Assembly: GCF_025567365.1 (NCBI RefSeq)
Contig: NZ_JAOQJG010000003.1
Coordinates: 124,001-188,000 of the forward strand
DNA: 64,000 nt
Source: Anaerostipes amylophilus
Lineage (GTDB): Bacteria; Bacillota; Clostridia; Lachnospirales; Lachnospiraceae
Direction: 5' to 3'
A model generated the notes under the pieces. The model had not been told where the DNA came from and did no database searches. It was given only the letters and a program-made list of their open reading frames with translations. A program made the position numbers and the translations under genes. This document shows, piece after piece, positions 33,582 through 41,961 of this stretch; within the stretch, counting starts at the first letter, position 1, and each line of letters opens with the position of its first letter.

Positions 33582-33610
33582 TTGCATATTTTAAAATTCG
33601 GTTGTATACT
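33582..33610 (+). promoter_or_regulatory. argCJBD promoter
   Basis: TTGCAT (33582-33587), 17 bp spacer, TATACT (33605-33610), 60 bp before the argC start. Confidence 0.65.
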
Positions 33611-33669
33611 TATGAACAATGATTGAAAAAATAACCTACATTATAAAAGAGAAGGACAAGGAGATTAAC

Positions 33670-34710
33670 ATGATCAAAGCAGGAATCATTGGATCCACAG
33701 GTTACGCAGGACAGGAACTTGTAAGAATCCTTACACAACATAAAGATGCAGAAGTTGTATGGTATGGATCCAGAAGTTATATAGACCAGAAATATTATGA
33801 AGTATTTAGAAATATGTTTCAGATTGTGGATGACAAATGTTTAGACGATAACATGGATGAACTTGCATCCAAAGTAGATGTCATATTTACAGCAACACCA
33901 CAGGGACTGTGCAGCTCATTAGTGTCAGAAGATATCTTATCAAAAGTTAAGATCATCGACTTAAGTGCAGATTTCCGTATCAAAGATGTCAATCGTTATG
34001 AAGAATGGTATGGAATCAAACACCAAAGTCCAGAATTTATCGATGAAGCAGTTTATGGACTTTGTGAGATTAACCGTGAAGATATCAAGAAAGCACGATT
34101 GATCGCTAATCCAGGATGCTATCCAACATGCTCTACATTATCTATCTACCCAATGGCGAAGGAAGGACTGATCGAGATGAACAGTGTGATCATCGATGCA
34201 AAATCAGGAACATCCGGAGCTGGACGTGGAGCAAAAGTCAACAACTTATATTGTGAAGTCAATGAAAACATCAAAGCATATGGAGTCGCAACACACAGAC
34301 ATACTCCAGAGATTGAAGATCAGTTAAGCTATGCATCTGGAGAAGAAGTGTTATTAAACTTTACACCACATTTAATTCCAATGAATCGTGGAATTTTGGT
34401 GACAGCTTATGCAACACTTAAGAAAGATGTAAGCTATGAAGAAGTCAAAGCAATCTATGATTCTTATTATAAAGATGAAAAATTCGTCAGAGTTTTAGAT
34501 AAAGATGTCTGCCCAGAGACAAGATGGGTAGAAGGAAGTAACTATGTAGATGTCAACTTTAAGATTGATAAACGTACAAACCGCATCATCATGATGGGTG
34601 CTATGGATAACCTTGTAAAAGGTGCAGCTGGACAGGCAGTACAGAACATGAATCTTATGTTTGGATTAAAAGAAACTGAAGGATTAGAATTAGTACCAAT
34701 GTTCCCATAG
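33670..34710 (+). CDS. argC: N-acetyl-gamma-glutamyl-phosphate reductase
   Basis: 346 residues. NADPH-dependent reduction of N-acetylglutamyl phosphate to the semialdehyde. Start motif AGIIGSTGYAGQEL (dinucleotide binding) and active-site ANPGCYPT with Cys150. The ATG at 33670 follows AAGGAGAT; a longer frame from 33619 would add 17 atypical residues. It is the first gene of argC-J-B-D, spaced 26 bp from argJ. Confidence 0.97.
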   Translation: MIKAGIIGSTGYAGQELVRILTQHKDAEVVWYGSRSYIDQKYYEVFRNMFQIVDDKCLDDNMDELASKVDVIFTATPQGLCSSLVSEDILSKVKIIDLSADFRIKDVNRYEEWYGIKHQSPEFIDEAVYGLCEINREDIKKARLIANPGCYPTCSTLSIYPMAKEGLIEMNSVIIDAKSGTSGAGRGAKVNNLYCEVNENIKAYGVATHRHTPEIEDQLSYASGEEVLLNFTPHLIPMNRGILVTAYATLKKDVSYEEVKAIYDSYYKDEKFVRVLDKDVCPETRWVEGSNYVDVNFKIDKRTNRIIMMGAMDNLVKGAAGQAVQNMNLMFGLKETEGLELVPMFP

Positions 34711-34736
34711 AACTTTGGTAAGGAAGGACTAGAATT

Positions 34737-35963
34737 ATGAAGATCATCAATGCCGGAGTAACAGCTCCAAAAGGTTTCAAATGTGCAGGACTTCGTGCTG
34801 GAGTCAAACCAGGGAAGACAAACAAAGATATGGCAATGATCGTAAGTGAAGTGCCAGCAAAGATCGCAGGAACATTTACAAAGAACATCGTAAAAGCAGC
34901 TCCAGTTTTATGGGGAAAGAAGATTGTAGAGGAACAAGAAGCAGTCAGAGCCGTTGTAGTTAATACAGGAATTGCCAATGCATGTACTGGTGCACAGGGA
35001 TATGAAAATGCTGTAACAGAAGCAAAAGAAGTTGCAGCCTTGTTAGATATCAAACCAGAAGAAGTTGTCGTAGGTTCCACAGGAGTTATTGGACAGCAGC
35101 TTCCAATGGATGTTATTAAAGAAGGAATCAAGAAATTAGTTCCTGAATTGAAAGCTGACAGACAGAGTGAAGAAGATGCCTCATGGGCAATCCTTACAAC
35201 CGATACAAAACCAAAAGAAGCAGCGGTAGAAGTAGAAATTGCTGGAAAGACAGTTACAATTGCAGGTATGTGCAAAGGTTCTGGAATGATTCATCCAAAC
35301 ATGGGAACAATGCTTGGATTTATCACAACAGATGCAGCGATTGATAAAGCTTTATTATTAGAACTTCAGAGAGAACTGATCGAAGATACATTCAATATGG
35401 TATCTGTTGATGGAGATACATCTACAAATGACACTGTTTTCGTTTTAGCAAATGGAATGGCAGAGAATAAAGAAATCACAGAAAAAGATGCTGATTATGA
35501 AGCATTCAAAGAAGGTTTATTATATGTGAACCAGTCTCTTGCAAAACAGATCGCAGGGGATGGAGAAGGATGTACACGTTTATTTGAAGTTCATGTAGCA
35601 GGTGCAGATTCTAAAGAAAATGCGAAAATCTTAAGTAAATCTGTTGTGACGTCAAGTCTTACAAAAGCAGCAATTTATGGAAAAGATGCGAACTGGGGAA
35701 GAATTCTTTGCGCACTTGGATATGCGGGAGTTGATTTTGATCCAGTGAAGGTTGACATCAGCTTAAAGAGTGCGGATGGTGTGATTGAAATCGTAAAGGA
35801 TGGAATTGCAACAGATTATTCTGAAGATGAGGCAACAAAAGTATTATCCGCAGATGCAGTGACAGCAGATATCAACGTACATAATGGAGATTTTGAGGCA
35901 ACTGCATGGGGATGTGACCTGACTCATGATTATGTAACGATCAACGCGGATTACAGATCATAA
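34737..35963 (+). CDS. argJ: Bifunctional ornithine acetyltransferase/N-acetylglutamate synthase
   Basis: 408 residues. Recycles the acetyl group from acetylornithine to glutamate. The autocleavage site is seen in MIHPNMGTMLGF; Thr191 becomes the N-terminal nucleophile of the beta chain. TTKDKV-like NTGIANACTG and the C-terminal NWGRILCALGYAG are typical. Whether the enzyme is mono- or bifunctional cannot be told from sequence alone. Confidence 0.96.
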   Translation: MKIINAGVTAPKGFKCAGLRAGVKPGKTNKDMAMIVSEVPAKIAGTFTKNIVKAAPVLWGKKIVEEQEAVRAVVVNTGIANACTGAQGYENAVTEAKEVAALLDIKPEEVVVGSTGVIGQQLPMDVIKEGIKKLVPELKADRQSEEDASWAILTTDTKPKEAAVEVEIAGKTVTIAGMCKGSGMIHPNMGTMLGFITTDAAIDKALLLELQRELIEDTFNMVSVDGDTSTNDTVFVLANGMAENKEITEKDADYEAFKEGLLYVNQSLAKQIAGDGEGCTRLFEVHVAGADSKENAKILSKSVVTSSLTKAAIYGKDANWGRILCALGYAGVDFDPVKVDISLKSADGVIEIVKDGIATDYSEDEATKVLSADAVTADINVHNGDFEATAWGCDLTHDYVTINADYRS

Positions 35964-36006
35964 AATAAAATACAGAAAAGCAAGACAGTTACGAAAGGAA
36001 AAATGA

Positions 36007-36945
36007 ATGGAACAGATGGAAAATGAAATCGAAGAATTAATCGAACAGTCAAAACAAAAAGCAAAGGTATTAACAGAAGCATTACCATATATCCGTCGTT
36101 TTAATAACAGTTATGTTGTTGTTAAATATGGTGGAAGTGCCATGAAAGATAAGAATCTTCAAAAGAGTGTTATCCGAGATGTTGCTTTATTAAAATTAGT
36201 AGGTATGAAACCGATCATCGTACATGGTGGGGGAAAAGAAATCAGCAAGTGGGTTCGTATGTCAGGAAAAGAACCTGAATTTTATCATGGACTTCGTGTC
36301 ACAGATAAAGAGACAATGGAAGTTGCTGAGATGGTATTATTTAAAGTTAATCAGGAACTGGTTGCCATGATGGCAGAAGTTGGAGTGAAAGCAGTAGGTC
36401 TTTCTGGAAAAGATGCAGAAATGATCCGCGTTAAGAAAAAAGAGATGCCAGGAAAAGATCTTGGATATGTTGGTGAAGTAACGAGCGTTGATACAACACT
36501 TCTTGAAGCACTGATCGAAGATGATTTTGTACCAGTTATTTCTCCAATCGGATTAGGAGATAATTACGAAGCATATAACATTAATGCTGACGATACAGCA
36601 TGTGCAGTTGCAGAAGCATTAAATGCAGAGAAACTTGTATTTTTAACAGATATCGAAGGTGTTTTTGTAGATCCTGAGGATAAATCAACACTGATTTCTG
36701 AGATGGATTTAAAACAGGCAAAAGAATTTATTGACAACGGAGTTGTTGGTGGAGGAATGCTTCCAAAACTTAAAAACTGTATTGAAGCGATCGAAGGTGG
36801 AGTTTCCAGAGTTCATATCTTAGATGGACGTTTGACAAACTGTTTGTTACTGGAGTTCTTTACAGAAAAAGGTATCGGAACAGCTATCTTAAAAGAACCA
36901 TTATTTGATAAACCATTATTCAGTGAAGATGAGGAAGGATGTTAA
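36007..36945 (+). CDS. argB: N-acetylglutamate kinase
   Basis: 312 residues. Phosphorylates N-acetylglutamate. VVVKYGGSAM and IIVHGGGKEI are the nucleotide/phosphate loops, NINADDTACAVAEAL the substrate loop, and VVGGGMLPKL the C-terminal loop. The N-terminal helix (about 25 residues before the kinase core) is of the kind that makes arginine-sensitive hexamers in other bacteria, so feedback inhibition by arginine is plausible. Start behind ACGAAAGGAAAA; argD begins 1 bp after the stop. Confidence 0.96.
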   Translation: MEQMENEIEELIEQSKQKAKVLTEALPYIRRFNNSYVVVKYGGSAMKDKNLQKSVIRDVALLKLVGMKPIIVHGGGKEISKWVRMSGKEPEFYHGLRVTDKETMEVAEMVLFKVNQELVAMMAEVGVKAVGLSGKDAEMIRVKKKEMPGKDLGYVGEVTSVDTTLLEALIEDDFVPVISPIGLGDNYEAYNINADDTACAVAEALNAEKLVFLTDIEGVFVDPEDKSTLISEMDLKQAKEFIDNGVVGGGMLPKLKNCIEAIEGGVSRVHILDGRLTNCLLLEFFTEKGIGTAILKEPLFDKPLFSEDEEGC

Positions 36946-36946
36946 G

Positions 36947-38140
36947 ATGAAAACTCAGCAGGAATATATCGACCAGGGAGAACAGTATATCTTAAAGACA
37001 TACAATCGTTTTCCAGTTGTATTAGAAAAAGGGGAAGGCGTTTATTTATACGATGCTGACCATAAAAAATATTTAGACTTTGGTGCAGGAATTGCCGTAT
37101 TTGCATTAGGATATGGAAATGAAGCCTACAATCAGGCATTAAAAGATCAGATTGACAAGCTGATCCATACATCAAATTTATATTACAACATTCCAGCAGT
37201 AGAAGCTGCAAAGAAGATTGTTGATGCTTCAGGACTTAAAAAAGTATTCTTTACAAATAGTGGAACAGAAGCGATCGAAGGTGCATTAAAAGTTGCAAGA
37301 AAGTATGCATATAACAAAGATGATTCCAAAGATTATGAATTTATCGCTATGAATCATTCTTTCCACGGAAGAAGCCAGGGAGCTTTATCTGTTACGGGTA
37401 ACAGCCATTATCAGGATGGATTCGTGCCAAAAGAATTCCGTGCCGTATTTGCAGAATTTAATAACTTAGAAGATGTTGTATCAAAGATTACAGACAAGAC
37501 TTGCGGAATCATCTGTGAGGTTGTTCAGGGTGAAGGTGGTATTTTCCCTGCAGATAAGGAATTCTTAGAGGGACTTCGTAAAGTTTGTGATGAAAAAGAT
37601 ATTTTACTGATCTTTGATGAGATCCAGTGTGGAATGGGACGTTGTGGATCCTTATTTGCACATGATCTTTATGGAGTGAAACCAGATGTTTTAACACTTG
37701 CAAAGGCACTTGGATGTGGTGTTCCAGTTGGAGCATTTGTTGTAGGAGAAAAGGCTGATGGGGCTTTAGTTCCAGGAGATCATGGAACAACTTATGGAGG
37801 AAATCCATTTGCAACAGCAGCGATCAATGCCGTATTTGATCAGTTTGAGAAATTACAGATTCCAGAACATGCAAAAGAAGTGGGAGCATATCTGTGGGAT
37901 AAATTAGAAGAATTAAAAGATAAATACAGCTTTATTACAGGACATCGAGGAATTGCCTTGATGCAAGGTCTTGAATTTGATGCAGATCATCCAGTTGGAG
38001 ATATTGTTAAGAAAGCATTAGAGAAAGGACTGATCTTAATTTCAGCAGGAAATAATGTCATTCGTTTCGTGCCACCACTTGTCATTGAAAAAGAACATGT
38101 TGATGAGATGCTTTCTATTTTAGAAGATTGTATTGCATAA
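36947..38140 (+). CDS. argD: Acetylornithine aminotransferase
   Basis: 397 residues, class III PLP aminotransferase. PLP lysine Lys253 in TLAKALGCGVPVGAFV; FTNSGTEAIEGALKVAR binds the phosphate; IFDEIQCGMGR supplies the PLP Asp. Converts N-acetylglutamate semialdehyde to N-acetylornithine. The ATG at 36947 lies behind GAGGAAGGATGTTAAG, with the ribosome binding site inside the argB end. Last gene of the operon, with a strong terminator 14 bp downstream. Confidence 0.95.
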   Translation: MKTQQEYIDQGEQYILKTYNRFPVVLEKGEGVYLYDADHKKYLDFGAGIAVFALGYGNEAYNQALKDQIDKLIHTSNLYYNIPAVEAAKKIVDASGLKKVFFTNSGTEAIEGALKVARKYAYNKDDSKDYEFIAMNHSFHGRSQGALSVTGNSHYQDGFVPKEFRAVFAEFNNLEDVVSKITDKTCGIICEVVQGEGGIFPADKEFLEGLRKVCDEKDILLIFDEIQCGMGRCGSLFAHDLYGVKPDVLTLAKALGCGVPVGAFVVGEKADGALVPGDHGTTYGGNPFATAAINAVFDQFEKLQIPEHAKEVGAYLWDKLEELKDKYSFITGHRGIALMQGLEFDADHPVGDIVKKALEKGLILISAGNNVIRFVPPLVIEKEHVDEMLSILEDCIA

Positions 38141-38153
38141 GATGTATAAAATG

Positions 38154-38208
38154 AACCTCTGTGGAAAGACTATTTATAAAAAGATAGTTTTTCATGGAGG
38201 TTTTTTTA
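38154..38208 (+). terminator. arg operon terminator containing the next gene's ribosome binding site
   Basis: A 19-bp stem with one bulge and several G-U pairs (AACCTCTGTGGAAAGACTAT against ATAGTTTTTCATGGAGGTT), loop 38174-38183, then seven T. The right arm contains GGAGG (38196-38200), which is the only ribosome binding site of the gene starting at 38210. Confidence 0.8.
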
Positions 38209-38209
38209 T

Positions 38210-38644
38210 ATGTTAGGGTTGATCATTGCGTTAGTTTCGGGTGCACTTATGAGCATTCAGGGAGTGTTTAATACAGAAGTAACAAAACAAAGCAGTACCT
38301 GGACAACGAGTACGTTTGTTCAGGCAACAGGATTTCTGGCATGCTTGATCATATGGTTTGTGACAGAAAAAGATCAAAGCTTTACAATGCTTCTAAAAGT
38401 AAGTCCTAAATACCTTTTGCTTGGAGGGATGATTGGAGCAGCGATCACATTTACGGTAATTAAAAGTATCGAAAGTCTGGGTCCTGCACAGTCTGCTATG
38501 CTGATCGTTGCATCGCAAAGTGTTATTTCTTATCTGATCGAGGTATTTGGATTGTTTGGAGTGGAAAAAACAGGTTTTGCATGGATAAAACTTTTAGGAG
38601 TTGTTTTGTTTGTTGCAGGTTTGTTAATATTTAAATGGAAATGA
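38210..38644 (+). CDS. DMT-superfamily protein, DUF606/YdcZ type
   Basis: 144 residues with about five membrane helices, matching the half-size YdcZ/DUF606 transporters (LIIALVSGALMSIQGVFNTE start, STFVQATGF, GPAQSAMLIVASQ, KLLGVVLFVAGLLIFKWK end). These often act as pairs; no second copy is adjacent. Substrate unknown. The start codon directly follows the T run of the upstream terminator, and GGAGG sits in its hairpin. Confidence 0.85.
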   Translation: MLGLIIALVSGALMSIQGVFNTEVTKQSSTWTTSTFVQATGFLACLIIWFVTEKDQSFTMLLKVSPKYLLLGGMIGAAITFTVIKSIESLGPAQSAMLIVASQSVISYLIEVFGLFGVEKTGFAWIKLLGVVLFVAGLLIFKWK

Positions 38645-38733
38645 TAAATATCTCTTGTAAAGTATTATAATTTTCGCTAAAATAGAAAATAGATTTACAT
38701 GTTCCAGGCTCTTTGCATAAGACCGGGAGGTTT

Positions 38734-39300
38734 ATGTTGTTTAGAAGAGTCCAAATAATAAACATTTTGCTGGTGGTGATATTTATATTTAGTGGATGTA
38801 CACGCAGAAGTGATGTAATGATAGCATCAAGGCAGGAGAAGACGACAACGGCCAGGAAATCCTCATCCAAAGATTCTATTTACGTCTATATCTGTGGAGA
38901 AGTAAAGCATCCAGGTGTATATAAATTTTCAAAGGACGACCGGATCGTAGCAGCGATCAAGGCATCTGGAGGACTGACATCCAAGGCATCAGCAGAGAGT
39001 ATTAACCAGGCAGAGAAGATGAAAGATGGGCAGCAGATTACAATCCCATCGAAGAAACAAGTAACAAAGAAGGAAACAACCGATGTGAACGCCACACAAT
39101 CTTCCTCTGGAAAGATTAATATCAATACTGCAAGTGTCGAGGAATTAAAGACACTTTCTGGAATTGGAGAATCGAAGGCGAATGATATTATTTCTTATCG
39201 AGAGGAACATGGCTCTTTTACAAGCCCTGAAGATATCATGAAGATTCAAGGAATCAAAGAGGGAATCTATAATAAGATCAAAGACAAGATAACAATATAA
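38734..39300 (+). CDS. comEA: ComEA-like helix-hairpin-helix DNA-binding protein
   Basis: 188 residues. An N-terminal hydrophobic segment ends in a lipobox-like FIFSGC. A SLBB domain follows (IYVYICGEVKHPGVYKF), then an HhH domain at the C-terminus (ININTASVEELKTLSGIGES, IQGIKEGIYNKIKDKI). ComEA binds incoming DNA at the cell surface for natural transformation and hands it to ComEC, encoded 2.7 kb downstream. GGGAGG is only 3 bp from the ATG at 38734; a TTG at 38737 has better spacing and may be the true start. Confidence 0.88.
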   Translation: MLFRRVQIINILLVVIFIFSGCTRRSDVMIASRQEKTTTARKSSSKDSIYVYICGEVKHPGVYKFSKDDRIVAAIKASGGLTSKASAESINQAEKMKDGQQITIPSKKQVTKKETTDVNATQSSSGKININTASVEELKTLSGIGESKANDIISYREEHGSFTSPEDIMKIQGIKEGIYNKIKDKITI

Positions 39301-39317
39301 TTTATAGAGGTGGAAAA

Positions 39318-40007
39318 ATGAGGAAGGTCTTAGTTGTTGATGATGAAAAACTAATCGTGAAAGGCATTAAATTCAGTTTAGAACAAGACGAGATGCAGGT
39401 TGACTGTGCTTACGATGGCGAAGAAGCATTAGAGAAAGCAAAGGAGAATAAGTACGATATCATTCTTCTTGATGTGATGCTTCCTGGTCTGACTGGATTT
39501 GAAGTGTGTCAGGCAATTCGTGAATTTTCTAATGTTCCGATCATTATGCTGACGGCTAAGGGAGAAGACATGGATAAGATTCTAGGACTAGAATATGGTG
39601 CAGATGATTATATTACCAAGCCGTTTAATATTCTGGAAGTAAAGGCAAGGATCAAGGCTATTTTACGAAGAAGCGCACATCACGATGTGAAAGAAGAGGA
39701 ATCTGCAAAAGTTGTAGAATCCAGAGGATTAAAGATCGACTGTGAAAGCCGCAGAGTACATATTCACGGCAAAGAAGTGAATCTGACAGCCAAGGAGTTT
39801 GATCTGCTTGAACTTTTGGTATTTCATCCTAATAAAGTATATAGCAGAGAGGATCTGTTGAATACCGTATGGGGATACGATTATCCAGGAGATGCGAGAA
39901 CTGTTGATGTTCATATTCGAAGACTGAGAGAGAAGATCGAAGTGAATCCCGGAGTACCGGACTATGTACATACAAAGTGGGGGGTAGGTTACTATTTTCA
40001 AGCGTAA
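39318..40007 (+). CDS. OmpR/PhoP-family response regulator
   Basis: 229 residues. Receiver domain with phospho-acceptor Asp52 (IILLDVMLPG), Lys in TKPF, and a C-terminal winged helix (LTAKEFDLLELL, DARTVDVHIRRLREKI). Sensor kinase gene overlaps or follows directly. It lies between comEA and comEC, so it could regulate competence or envelope genes, but the family (WalR/PhoP-like) has many roles. Confidence 0.93.
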   Translation: MRKVLVVDDEKLIVKGIKFSLEQDEMQVDCAYDGEEALEKAKENKYDIILLDVMLPGLTGFEVCQAIREFSNVPIIMLTAKGEDMDKILGLEYGADDYITKPFNILEVKARIKAILRRSAHHDVKEEESAKVVESRGLKIDCESRRVHIHGKEVNLTAKEFDLLELLVFHPNKVYSREDLLNTVWGYDYPGDARTVDVHIRRLREKIEVNPGVPDYVHTKWGVGYYFQA

Positions 40008-41436
40008 GAGAGATCGATTTGCCTTCTTACATAGTATGCAGTTCTTTATCTTTCTATCAATCTTTTTGCTGACGACATTGATATCTGTTTTTTTTAGTAA
40101 GTTTTTGAATGATGGATATCGAGAGAAAATATATGATCAGAAAGTTGATAGTGTAGCTAGTCAGTGTGCATGGCTTGGAGATCAGGTAGTTGGAGTTGAT
40201 TTTCGTTTAGACGATGGCTCCAACTCTCTTTCTACCCAGACAGATAAATTAGCAGCGAGTATGAATGGTCGGATCATCGTAATCAAAAGTAATTATAAGA
40301 TCATAAAAGATACACATACAGATTTTCAGTCAAGATTCTTCCTGAATCAGAATATTCTTGATATCATGGAGGGAAACAAAGAAAGAATTGTTACAGAGAA
40401 TGGAAAATATATTGAAGTTTTGGTTCCAATCACATACAAGACAGGAAATAAAACACAGATTCTTGGTGCAGTAATAGCGACTGTTCCATCAGAAGATATG
40501 ATGGGTGCAGTCATCGAGATGGAACACAGAAGGAATATGCTTTTGGTTGCTTTCATTATATGCGGATTGTGTGCGGCGATGGCAATCAGTTATTTACTGA
40601 CAAGAGATTTAAAGAAGATTCAGAAAGACGTTGATTTTATTGCATCTGGGCATGAGGATGAGTCGATTGAAGAGACAGGATTTTTGGAAATGCGTATGAT
40701 TGTACAGCGCTTTAACGAGATTCTTGGAAGAATGCAGACATTAGAAGAATCCAGACAGGAATTTGTATCGAATGTGTCTCATGAATTAAAAACACCAATG
40801 ACATCAATGAAAGTTCTTGCAGATTCTCTGATTCAGCAGGGAGATCAGGTTCCAGCAGAACTATACCGTGAATTTATGCAGGATATTGTCGCGGAGATCG
40901 ATCGAGAGAATGTTATTATTTCTGACCTGTTATCCTTGGTAAAACTAGATAAGAAAGCAGCACAGCTTCAGATCACTACAGTCAGCATTAATGAATTGTT
41001 AGAGATTGTTATGAAGAGATTAAAGCCGCTGGCACTTCAACGTAATATTGAATTGATCTTTGAAAGTTTTCGTCCGGTTACTGCGGAGATTGATGAAGTG
41101 AAATTATCACTTGGACTCACAAATCTGATCGAGAATGGTATTAAATACAACAAAGATGACGGATGGATCCGTGTTACATTGAATGCTGATCATAAGTATT
41201 TCTATGTGAAAGTAGCGGATTCAGGTGTAGGTATTCCAGAGGACTGTCAGGATCAGGTATTTGATCGCTTCTATCGAGTGGATAAAGCAAGATCAAGAGA
41301 TACTGGAGGTACCGGACTTGGACTTGCGATCACGAAAAGCGTTGTATCTCTTCATAATGGAGAGATTAAGCTGTACAGTAAAGTTGGTGAAGGAACAACA
41401 TTTACCTTAAGAATTCCGTTAAAATATAAAGGCTAG
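39994..41436 (+). CDS. Sensor histidine kinase
   Basis: An extracytoplasmic sensor region (about 120 residues) lies between two membrane segments (FFIFLSIFLLTTLISVFF and LLVAFIICGLCAAMAISYLL), followed by HAMP, HisKA with SNVSHELKTPMTSMK (His249 counted from ATG 40036) and HATPase (LIENGIKYN, DSGVGIP, GTGLGLAI). The ATG at 40036 has no ribosome binding site and cuts off a basic stretch (FKRKRDRFAFLHS) that such kinases carry before the first helix. The frame is open back to 39988, and an ATT at 39994 behind GGGGGGTAGGTT, overlapping the regulator stop, is a candidate non-canonical start. Pairs with the response regulator. Confidence 0.9.
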   Translation: MFKRKRDRFAFLHSMQFFIFLSIFLLTTLISVFFSKFLNDGYREKIYDQKVDSVASQCAWLGDQVVGVDFRLDDGSNSLSTQTDKLAASMNGRIIVIKSNYKIIKDTHTDFQSRFFLNQNILDIMEGNKERIVTENGKYIEVLVPITYKTGNKTQILGAVIATVPSEDMMGAVIEMEHRRNMLLVAFIICGLCAAMAISYLLTRDLKKIQKDVDFIASGHEDESIEETGFLEMRMIVQRFNEILGRMQTLEESRQEFVSNVSHELKTPMTSMKVLADSLIQQGDQVPAELYREFMQDIVAEIDRENVIISDLLSLVKLDKKAAQLQITTVSINELLEIVMKRLKPLALQRNIELIFESFRPVTAEIDEVKLSLGLTNLIENGIKYNKDDGWIRVTLNADHKYFYVKVADSGVGIPEDCQDQVFDRFYRVDKARSRDTGGTGLGLAITKSVVSLHNGEIKLYSKVGEGTTFTLRIPLKYKG

Positions 41437-41445
41437 GAGGAGAAG

Positions 41446-41958
41446 ATGAAGAAAAAATCTGTTATGATGATGTTCTGTCTGATTCTTGTTCTGGCACTTA
41501 CAGGATGCCGGTCAAAGAAAGAAACGAATGACCAGAGCAATCAAAAAGGAACGGCGATTTATTACACAAACAATGATGTGACAAAACTCATATTAAAAAG
41601 AAAAAATATCAGATTAAAAGGCAGTCAGATTCAGAAAGTTCAGACGTTATTAGGAGAACTTCAGAAGACGCCAAAGAGTCAGAACATACGGTCTGTTATA
41701 CCAAAGAGAATTGTGATCAACAGTTTTGAGGTGAACAGCAATATTGTTCAGGTTGATTTTTCAATGGGATATAAACGGATTGCAGAGAACAAAGATTTAA
41801 TCTGTCGTGCGGGGATTGTTTATACATTAACTCAATTGAAAGGAATTAACTATGTATCATTTTCGATTTCAGGAGAACCTATGCTTGATACAGATGGAAC
41901 AGCATTAGGAGCACTTGGAAGAGACAGTTTTGTGTTTGATGAATTGCCAATGAAATGA
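41446..41958 (+). CDS. GerMN-domain lipoprotein
   Basis: 170 residues with a lipoprotein signal (LILVLALTGC). The mature part fits the GerMN domain (GTAIYYTNNDVTKL, VQVDFSMGYKR, LICRAGIVYTLTQLKGINYV), found in the spore germination protein GerM and in lipoproteins next to two-component systems. AGGAGGAGAAG precedes the ATG. It follows the kinase by 9 bp, so probably belongs to that operon. Confidence 0.85.
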   Translation: MKKKSVMMMFCLILVLALTGCRSKKETNDQSNQKGTAIYYTNNDVTKLILKRKNIRLKGSQIQKVQTLLGELQKTPKSQNIRSVIPKRIVINSFEVNSNIVQVDFSMGYKRIAENKDLICRAGIVYTLTQLKGINYVSFSISGEPMLDTDGTALGALGRDSFVFDELPMK

Positions 41959-41961
41959 TTT

